From the NCBI GenBank assembly GCA_964446285.1, contig CAYUNT010000158.1, positions 1 to 10,889 on the forward strand: 10,889 nt of DNA. Direction: 5' to 3'. Positions 5,808 through 10,889 of the stretch are shown here, piece by piece. The DNA comes from CAYUNT01 sp964446285. Lineage in GTDB: Bacteria > Sumerlaeota > Sumerlaeia > SLMS01 > CAYUNT01. Position numbers and translations under genes: made by a program. Position 1 is the first letter of the stretch. The number at the start of each line of letters is the position of its first letter. The notes beneath the pieces are model-generated. The model worked only from the letters and a program-made list of their open reading frames with translations. It was not told the origin of the DNA and made no database searches.

Positions 5808-7808
5808 GTGTGGCGAACGGCGTGGCGTTATGCGGCGCCAAACATCGCTGGATTTGCTTTCGCCATATTGCTATTCGCCGTCCTCTCCATCGCCCCCGTC
5901 GCCGCCCTTGCCCAGCCCGTCGAAGTGGACGCCGCGCAGCCGTTTTTTCCTGAGGGGCGTCCGCTTGAAGGCCTGATTATCACGCTCGATCCGGGCCACG
6001 GCGGCAGCGCCCATCAGCCGGGCTACTCGGGAAGCGCGCGCGGCGTGAATAGCGGCGTTGTCGAGGGCGATCTCAACATGCTCGTGGCCGGGCATCTGCG
6101 CCATCATCTCGTGAACGCGGGCGCAAAAGTCTATATGACGCGCTGGGACGACCGCAAAGTCACGCCGGGCGATTCGCAGCGAGCCGAGGAACTCGGCGCG
6201 CGCACCCGCGTGGCGGTCGAGAGCCGATCGCATCTCTTTCTTTCGCTGCATCACAACTGGGCGCAGCGCCGCTCGGCCGATGGCGTGATGATCCTCATTT
6301 GGCCGACCGACTCCGCCGGAAAAGATCAGCCGCTCGAACGCGAATTTGCGGAAATCCTTCGCGCGGAAATCGAAAAACGCATCCACCACAAAGAGCGATT
6401 CGATCCCTGGGTCAATAATCATCCTCTGGTGTCTGGATGCGACATTCCGTCGGCGTGCGTCGAATTTGGGTTCCTCTCGAATCCGGAATTCGACGCCTGG
6501 GTGAGCCAGCCGGGCCGCCATCGCGATGAGGCAATCGCTGCTTATTATGCGGTTTTGTGCGTATGGACCGAACACCACGCGGAACTGGAGGCGCTGCGGC
6601 TGCGCCTGTTCCCGGATGCGGCTCCAATTGCTGCGGCGCCCTTGCCTTCTTCTTCGCCTGCCGCGCGGGATGCTTCCGCCGCCTCCGCCTCGGAGCCGCA
6701 AATCCCGCTGCAAATTGCGAATCTGGCCAAGCGCCTGTGGCCCTTCGAGCGCCCGCCCAAAGATGCGCGCGAGGCCGCGTGGCTCCTCGATATGTGGCGC
6801 TCGGCCACGCTCACCGACTCGACGTTCTTTTACGTCCGTCCCGAGGTGGCAAAGACCTCAAGCGGCTGGGTTTTGCGCGGCGCGACGAATCTGCCCCGCC
6901 TGCGCAACGCAATGGGAAATCTCCTTCTCGCCGCCGGATGCGCCCCGCTCGACAATCAGGTTGAGGTCCTGCCTGCCACCGCGCGGCTTGGCGAAAAGCT
7001 ATATGGCGTCGTGCAAATCCCAATGGCGATGTTGTGGGGCGCGCCGCGCGAGGGCGACAATGTGCAGACGCAATTGCTGCTGGGCGAGCGTTTGTATTTG
7101 CTGGATGAAAGCGCGGACAAGGCGTTCTTTCTCGTGCATGGCGGAGATGCTTACGTTGGCTGGGTTCGGCGCGAAGCGGTGTCGCGGCTCAGCGCGGAGC
7201 GATTCGCCGAATGGGAATCCGCGCGCTGCGCCACGCTGATTCGCGATGTTCTCATAGACGACTTCCGGCTTCTGGCGGGCGCGTCGCTTCCGATCCGCGC
7301 TGAAAACGGCGCAACGACGGCCACTTTGCGGCTGCCGCGCGGAGTCCGTGCGACGGGCGGGCGCGCGCAATGCGACGTGGCCGCGGCGAACCTGCGCATT
7401 CCAACCGGCGTGTCCGCCGGACGCCTGGCCGCCCTTGCCGCGGCGGAATTCCGAGGCGTTCCTTACGTTTTCGGCGGACGCAGCCGCATCGGACTCGATT
7501 GCTCCGGATTGACAAATGTGGCCTACGCCGCTGCGGGCCTGACGCTTCCGCGCGATGCCCGCCAGCAGATTCTCGTCGGCCAGCTCGTTGCCACGCCCTG
7601 GCATCTCACGGGCCTTGAGCCGGGCGATTTGCTTTTTTTCATAGATGAATCGGGCCGCGTCATCCACACAGGCGTTTCGCTCGGCGGAATGCGTTTTTTA
7701 CACGAATCGCCGCCCGAGGTCCATGTATCAAGCCTCGATCCCGCCGACCCGGCCTACAGCAAAACCTGGCACGATGCCTTTGTTTTCGCCCGCCGGCCAA
7801 TGCCCTGA
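5808..7808 (+). CDS. Exported bifunctional peptidoglycan hydrolase: amidase_3 + SH3-like + NlpC/P60
   Basis: Numbering is from GTG 5808 (666 aa). Residues 1-36 form a signal peptide ending ALA-Q. Residues about 54-258 are an N-acetylmuramoyl-L-alanine amidase (amidase_3): DPGHGG with zinc ligand His64, Glu86, His148 in SLHHN, and catalytic Glu219 in VEFGFLSN. It would cut the MurNAc to L-Ala bond. A Pro/Ala/Ser linker (270-300) follows. Residues about 310-525 are unassigned sequence with probable bacterial SH3-like modules (for example 392-458, ending YVGWVRREAV). Residues about 535-666 are an NlpC/P60 cysteine peptidase: Cys565 in LDCSGL, PGDLLFF, His620 in VIHTGV and a third polar residue, His632, in FLHES. 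Such domains cut gamma-D-Glu to diamino-acid bonds. The frame is open far upstream; ATG 5661 has GGAG at 9 bases but would place about 49 residues, partly encoded by palindromic repeats, before the signal peptide. AGG lies 8 bases before the GTG. The start is uncertain. Confidence 0.88.
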   Translation: MWRTAWRYAAPNIAGFAFAILLFAVLSIAPVAALAQPVEVDAAQPFFPEGRPLEGLIITLDPGHGGSAHQPGYSGSARGVNSGVVEGDLNMLVAGHLRHHLVNAGAKVYMTRWDDRKVTPGDSQRAEELGARTRVAVESRSHLFLSLHHNWAQRRSADGVMILIWPTDSAGKDQPLEREFAEILRAEIEKRIHHKERFDPWVNNHPLVSGCDIPSACVEFGFLSNPEFDAWVSQPGRHRDEAIAAYYAVLCVWTEHHAELEALRLRLFPDAAPIAAAPLPSSSPAARDASAASASEPQIPLQIANLAKRLWPFERPPKDAREAAWLLDMWRSATLTDSTFFYVRPEVAKTSSGWVLRGATNLPRLRNAMGNLLLAAGCAPLDNQVEVLPATARLGEKLYGVVQIPMAMLWGAPREGDNVQTQLLLGERLYLLDESADKAFFLVHGGDAYVGWVRREAVSRLSAERFAEWESARCATLIRDVLIDDFRLLAGASLPIRAENGATTATLRLPRGVRATGGRAQCDVAAANLRIPTGVSAGRLAALAAAEFRGVPYVFGGRSRIGLDCSGLTNVAYAAAGLTLPRDARQQILVGQLVATPWHLTGLEPGDLLFFIDESGRVIHTGVSLGGMRFLHESPPEVHVSSLDPADPAYSKTWHDAFVFARRPMP

Positions 7809-7812
7809 GGGG

Positions 7813-7854
7813 GAGTTGCGAGTTGCGAGTTGTGAGTTGTGAGTTGCGGGTTGT
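7813..7854 (+). repeat. Six tandem heptamers, consensus GAGTTGY
   Basis: The six 7-bp units vary only at position 7 (C or T) and once at position 2 (GGGTTGT). The array starts 4 bases after the stop of the peptidoglycan hydrolase gene. Reverse-complement copies occur at 7983-7996 and 8086-8106. Confidence 0.85.
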
Positions 7855-7886
7855 GAGCAAGAAATGCGGATTGTGGCTGGAAAAAT

Positions 7887-7931
7887 GATGGGACCAATGG
7901 GACAAATGAGACCTGTGGGACGGATGGGACA
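7887..7931 (+). repeat. Five tandem nonamers, consensus NATGGGACV
   Basis: Five contiguous 9-bp units (GATGGGACC, AATGGGACA, AATGAGACC, TGTGGGACG, GATGGGACA) keep the TGGGAC core with one or two changes per unit. This is the only 9-bp period in this intergenic region. Confidence 0.85.
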
Positions 7932-7948
7932 CGAGATGTTCACGGAAC

Positions 7949-7976
7949 CACTGCCCGCTGTTCACTGATCACTTCT
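7949..7976 (+). repeat. Four tandem heptamers, consensus CACTGNN
   Basis: Four contiguous 7-bp units ending in CACTTCT. The same consensus and the same last unit recur at 8046-8080, each time followed by ACAACYC-type heptamers. Confidence 0.75.
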
Positions 7977-7982
7977 TCGCTC

Positions 7983-7996
7983 ACAACCCGCAACAT
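7983..7996 (-). repeat. Two heptamers complementary to GAGTTGY
   Basis: ACAACCC and GCAACAT are reverse complements of the GAGTTGY family (the second with a change at its last base). They follow the first CACTGNN array after 6 bases. Confidence 0.55.
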
Positions 7997-8004
7997 TCTT
8001 CTCC

Positions 8005-8032
8005 GCCCCCTGCCAACCGCCTCCTGCCCCCT
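8005..8032 (+). repeat. Four tandem heptamers, consensus GCCNNCY
   Basis: GCCCCCT, GCCAACC, GCCTCCT and GCCCCCT are contiguous. The first and last units are identical and 21 bases apart, which keeps the 7-bp register. Confidence 0.65.
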
Positions 8033-8045
8033 ATTCATTTTTCTT

Positions 8046-8080
8046 CACTATTCACTGCCCACTGAGCACTGCCCACTTCT
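8046..8080 (+). repeat. Five tandem heptamers, consensus CACTGNN (second array)
   Basis: Five contiguous 7-bp units begin CACT, three of them CACTG, and the last is CACTTCT as in the array at 7949-7976. Confidence 0.75.
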
Positions 8081-8085
8081 TTTCC

Positions 8086-8106
8086 ACAACTCACAACCCA
8101 CAACTC
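8086..8106 (-). repeat. Three heptamers complementary to GAGTTGY
   Basis: ACAACTC, ACAACCC and ACAACTC are exact reverse complements of GAGTTGT and GGGTTGT units of the array at 7813-7854. The array ends 4 bases before the stop codon of the next gene (-), mirroring the left edge. Confidence 0.8.
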
Positions 8107-8110
8107 TCCC

Positions 8111-9604
8111 TTACGGCCCTGGCGTTTTTTCCGCAAGGGTCCATTCGCCCAGATGAAACGCCTCGCGCCAGCCTTCGGGAAGCGTTCGCGCGTCTGAGGC
8201 GGTGAGCAAGAGATCGGCAGATGGCGGCACGTCGCGTCCTTTGGTAAATGGCTCGTAGGAACTCATATAGGCCATGACCAGATATTCCGTTGAGTCTTCG
8301 ACAGGGCGGGTTTCGAGCACATGGATGCCTGGGCGCACGCCAGGAAATCGTTTGAAATACACAGGATTATTCGCCTCGTGTCGAATCCACTGCGCCACGG
8401 CCCACGAGCCGTTTGAGAATCCCCAGAGTTTGAATTGCACAAGGCGGGGCGCCTGGTGAGCGAAATAAGCAGCTGCCGCAATGAATAATGCAGCGCGCGC
8501 CGCCTTTTCCGCGCCGGGCCGCCGAATCCACCGCGCGGCCAGCACCAGCGGAAACGGGGCGGCCGCCAGCAGCAGGGCGCGCCAGACCTGCGTGATCCGA
8601 TACACGCTGATGGCGGTTCCAACACCTTGAATATACACAAACAGGACGCTGAAGATGAGGAGGATGCCGGCGAAACACCGTTCGCGAGCGCGTCCGAAGG
8701 CGAGCAGGAGCGCCGCGCCCAACAGCCCCAGCGCAAACGTCCAGGGATCATCGGGGCGGATGCCTTCCCACAAATAGGCGAGAGGATTGGGCGCTCGTAT
8801 GGTCTGCTCGCTGGAATTGTGTAGAAAAAGCAACGGATCGCCTTTGCGAATCCATCCGAGCGCAATCCAGAAAAGGATATAGAAGCCAAATAGAAACAGA
8901 CCGGCGATCGTGACTGTGAGATGCCGCGCATTTCTCTTTTCGCGCCGCAAAAGCCGCAGGAATCGCAAGCTCCATACCAGCCCGCACGCGCCCGCGAACA
9001 GCCAGCATTCGTAACGGAACGAGGCGGCACATCCCACAAGGAAGGCCCCGAGGAGCGACGGCAGCGCGGCGCGCACCCCCTCGCCTCCGCCTCCGCCTCC
9101 CGCCTCGCCACGTGCCAGAAAATACAATCCCCACAAGGAAAACGCGATGGACATGGTCTCCGGCATAAGGGAGGCGCTGAGCCAGCTGTGAACCGCGCCG
9201 GCGGCCAGCGCGAAGGCGGCGCAAAACGCCGCCGTCCGCGAGCGGAACAGCTCCAGAACCAGCGCATACAGCCCGGCGATTCCGAGCAGGGAAAAAATAA
9301 GCGGGAAGATTTTTCCGAACGCGAAGGAATGTCCGAAGAGGCGCATGGCCGCGCCGGTCAGGTAGAAAAATCCACCCAGCCAGATATGATCTCCCGGCGC
9401 CAGAAACGGATGCCGCGCCCATTCTTTTGCCATGTCCCAGCGATAGACTTCGTCGTTGATGAGAAGGCGGAAGCCCATCGCGAGAATCGCAACAAGCAGC
9501 GCCACCTTGAACAGCGCCAGCGCCGCCACGGCCAGCCAGTCGCGCGCGCCCAGGCGGACAGGTTGTTCGGAAGCGGTGGAGTTGGGGGCAAAATCAGGAA
9601 TCAT
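8111..9604 (-). CDS. GT-C membrane glycosyltransferase (PMT/ArnT-like)
   Basis: The 497-residue protein has about ten hydrophobic segments (for example 25-47, 94-118, 184-205, 229-250, 286-303, 308-328, 341-360, 368-382) and a soluble end from about 390. The loop after the first segment has the acidic pair Asp51-Glu52 in LLINDEVYRWD. In PMT/ArnT-type GT-C enzymes this acidic loop holds the catalytic residue, and sugar is taken from a polyprenyl-phosphate carrier on the periplasmic side. A substrate (protein, lipid A or other glycan) cannot be assigned. A Gly6 run (169-174) lies in a loop and is encoded by a hexamer repeat. ATG 9604 is preferred (GGGA 5 bases upstream); a TTG at 9649 would add 15 residues without a ribosome site. 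The gene lies 143 bases downstream of the MscS-family gene on the same strand and converges on the peptidoglycan hydrolase. Confidence 0.82.
   Translation of the reverse strand: MIPDFAPNSTASEQPVRLGARDWLAVAALALFKVALLVAILAMGFRLLINDEVYRWDMAKEWARHPFLAPGDHIWLGGFFYLTGAAMRLFGHSFAFGKIFPLIFSLLGIAGLYALVLELFRSRTAAFCAAFALAAGAVHSWLSASLMPETMSIAFSLWGLYFLARGEAGGGGGGEGVRAALPSLLGAFLVGCAASFRYECWLFAGACGLVWSLRFLRLLRREKRNARHLTVTIAGLFLFGFYILFWIALGWIRKGDPLLFLHNSSEQTIRAPNPLAYLWEGIRPDDPWTFALGLLGAALLLAFGRARERCFAGILLIFSVLFVYIQGVGTAISVYRITQVWRALLLAAAPFPLVLAARWIRRPGAEKAARAALFIAAAAYFAHQAPRLVQFKLWGFSNGSWAVAQWIRHEANNPVYFKRFPGVRPGIHVLETRPVEDSTEYLVMAYMSSYEPFTKGRDVPPSADLLLTASDARTLPEGWREAFHLGEWTLAEKTPGP
9083..9100. repeat. Hexanucleotide repeat GCCTCC x3 inside the GT-C gene
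   Basis: Three perfect 6-bp units on the plus strand encode the Gly run on the minus strand. A unit gain or loss would stay in frame, so it could vary loop length but not switch the gene off. Confidence 0.7.
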
Positions 9605-9747
9605 TGAATCCCACGCCGAAAAAATCCCATGCAGGCTCAAACGCCACAAGCATGGCAGTGTTGCGGCTCAGAGCAAGAGAAACCAGGCTCCGGCGCATGG
9701 CGCGGCCATTGCGGTTCATGTTTTGGAAGGGAAAAGCCCGCGCGGCG

Positions 9748-10671
9748 TTATCCCTTCTTCACGGCTTCGGTGGCGCGCTGTTCCACGAGAACCTGGATGG
9801 GCTTGCTGGCGTCGCCAAAATAAATGGACCTGTGCGGGAAGGGGATTTCGATTCCGGCCTCATCAAACGCCTTTTTCAGGCGGAGGCGGTATTGGCGCGC
9901 CACATTCCACTGTTCGCCCGGACGGGTCTTAAGGCGCACCTTGAAGGTAATCTCCGAGTCGCCAAATTTATCGACTCCAAAGACTTCGAGCGATGCGAGT
10001 ATCAAATCCTTGAACTGTGGTTCCTGGCGCATGGCTTCGGCGGTTTTCCTCATCACTTCGATGGCCTGATCGAGGTTCGTGCGGTAGGCCACTCCAATAT
10101 CCATAAGCGCGGACGACCAATCCATCGTCATGTTGGAGATCGAGTTGATCGTTCCGTTGGGGAAAATGTGGACAACGCCCGCCGGATCGCGCAGGACGAT
10201 CGTGCGCAGGTTGATTTGTTCGACGGCGCCAGGCGTGCCGTTGATGCTCACGACGTCGCCGACACGCAGCTGGTTTTCCAGGAGCATGAAGACGCCGCTG
10301 ATGACGTCGCGCACGAGGTTTTGCGCGCCAAAACTGACGGCCAGTCCCAAAACACCGGCTGCCGTGATGATGGGCTTGATGTCGATGCCGACCTGATTGA
10401 GCACGATCGTGCCGGCGATGCCCCACAGGAGGAACACGGCCACTTTGCGCAGGATTTTGGCGAGAGTGCGGATGCGTTTTTCGCTCTCGATGGCCAGTCC
10501 GCCTTTTTTCTGCGTGCTCTTGACCAGATATTCTTCAAGACGCACGCCCGCGGAAACGAGAATAATATGGATGATGAAAAAGATGCCGATTGTAAGGGCG
10601 ACGCGCGGGGCCATTGCGACAATGGCGTCGATGAAGTCTTTCAGATATTTTCCAACATCGATGCGAAACAT
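9748..10671 (-). CDS. MscS-family small-conductance mechanosensitive channel
   Basis: The 307-residue protein would open under membrane tension and release solutes during osmotic downshock. It has three membrane segments: about 23-42, 75-95 and the pore helix 103-133. The pore helix carries the conserved MscS core AAGVLGLAVSFGAQNLVRD and continues into SGVFMLLENQLRVGDVV, the start of the beta domain. HIFPNGTINSISN (168-180) is the usual family motif after the beta domain, and an alpha/beta C-terminal vestibule follows. The FGAQNLVRD form resembles the YkuT/MscCG type more than E. coli MscS. Length is close to the 286 residues of E. coli MscS, so no extra domains are present. ATG 10671 is supported by a full AGGAGG (10682-10687) with 10-base spacing. 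The product is an inner-membrane heptamer by family knowledge. Confidence 0.95.
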   Translation of the reverse strand: MFRIDVGKYLKDFIDAIVAMAPRVALTIGIFFIIHIILVSAGVRLEEYLVKSTQKKGGLAIESEKRIRTLAKILRKVAVFLLWGIAGTIVLNQVGIDIKPIITAAGVLGLAVSFGAQNLVRDVISGVFMLLENQLRVGDVVSINGTPGAVEQINLRTIVLRDPAGVVHIFPNGTINSISNMTMDWSSALMDIGVAYRTNLDQAIEVMRKTAEAMRQEPQFKDLILASLEVFGVDKFGDSEITFKVRLKTRPGEQWNVARQYRLRLKKAFDEAGIEIPFPHRSIYFGDASKPIQVLVEQRATEAVKKG

Positions 10672-10681
10672 AAGTTTTGCG

Positions 10682-10687
10682 CCTCCT
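10682..10687 (-). promoter_or_regulatory. Consensus Shine-Dalgarno AGGAGG for the MscS-family gene
   Basis: AGGAGG (CCTCCT on the plus strand) lies 10 bases upstream of ATG 10671 and is the strongest ribosome binding site in the window. The remaining upstream sequence to the window end showed no reliable -35/-10 pair. Confidence 0.75.
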
Positions 10688-10889
10688 GCGGCGGACAGAA
10701 TTCCTGGGGCGGCTTGGTTCTTTTTCCTGCTGGATGAGCGGCGGGGGTTTTAGAGCCTTCCCCTGAGAACGAATTCCCCGGGCATCAAAGGATATGACTA
10801 TCGCTGGCGGGCAGGCGAGTCCAAAATTTCTGGATTAGGTAATACACAGGTACATGGTGTCCCCCCTGGAGGGGTGTTGGTGAATGGGT

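Larger units (their letters stand above)
7809..8110. other. Convergent intergenic region composed mostly of 7-bp and 9-bp microrepeats
   Basis: The region lies between the stop codons of two convergent genes and contains no credible gene. About 213 of its 302 bases fall in seven short tandem arrays listed separately. GAGTTGY units open it and their reverse complements close it, so the RNA from either strand could fold back over the whole region. It may therefore end transcription from both sides, but this is inferred. Confidence 0.7.

Noticed and set aside
5513..5953. Plus-strand open frame of 146 codons covering the repeat region upstream of the peptidoglycan hydrolase.
   Set aside because: It is made of translated octamer and palindrome repeats and then runs out of frame into the hydrolase gene, ending in Arg/Pro-rich shadow sequence.
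7660..7965. Minus-strand open frame with heptapeptide-like repeats (TTRNSQL) at 7813-7854.
   Set aside because: The peptide repeat is just the 7-bp DNA repeat read three units at a time, and the rest lies antisense to the NlpC/P60 domain.
7813..8106. CRISPR array as an explanation for the repeats between 7813 and 8106.
   Set aside because: Units are 7-9 bp and contiguous, without 25-40 bp repeats, unique spacers or nearby cas genes.
9726..9757. Inverted repeat GAAGGGA...TCCCTTC across the stop codon of the MscS-family gene.
   Set aside because: The arms are 7 bp with an 18-base interior and no U-tract on either strand, so a terminator call is not supported.
10861..10876. CCCCCCTGGAGGGG-type palindrome near the right edge.
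   Set aside because: Only four base pairs form around a four-base loop, and the window ends before any wider structure could be judged.

Overview
The window is a GC-rich stretch of bacterial chromosome, densely packed with cell-envelope genes. Two lipoproteins with clear lipoboxes, an exported bifunctional peptidoglycan hydrolase, an exported alpha/beta hydrolase, a GT4 glycosyltransferase, a GT-C membrane glycosyltransferase and an MscS channel point to a diderm (Gram-negative type) organism. No rRNA, tRNA, transposase, phage, CRISPR or plasmid gene was seen. The mix of gene families and the intergenic short-period repeats fit an environmental lineage such as the PVC group or a neighbouring candidate phylum. 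That placement is a guess, because no marker gene is present.

Layout from left to right: the Pro/Ala-rich C-terminal tail of a gene that starts outside the window (1-315, +); a RidA-family gene (342-761, +); a perfect 8-bp hairpin (781-799); a secreted CocE/NonD (S15-type) hydrolase (877-2511, +); a GT4 glycosyltransferase (2641-3837, +) closely followed by an unrecognised lipoprotein (3857-4444, +); a convergent lipoprotein glycerophosphodiester phosphodiesterase (4488-5402, -); a 400-base divergent intergenic region with octamer repeats and two 30-bp palindromic units; an amidase_3 + SH3-like + NlpC/P60 fusion (5808-7808, +); a 302-base convergent intergenic region made largely of 7-bp and 9-bp tandem microrepeats; a PMT/ArnT-like membrane glycosyltransferase (8111-9604, -); and an MscS-family channel (9748-10671, -) with a strong ribosome binding site. 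The last 218 bases hold no convincing gene.

The genes share an envelope theme rather than forming one pathway. The GT4 enzyme and the small lipoprotein look like a two-gene unit (19-base gap, strong Shine-Dalgarno). The GT-C enzyme may be read through from the MscS gene (143-base gap, same strand). The peptidoglycan hydrolase and the phosphodiesterase face away from each other and probably have separate promoters.

I found no clear new defence or metabolic system. The most unusual content lies between genes: several families of short tandem repeats with 7-, 8- and 9-bp periods, one module of which appears twice in the same order, and a pair of palindromes whose arms differ by compensating changes. 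The fused two-activity peptidoglycan hydrolase is the most interesting protein.
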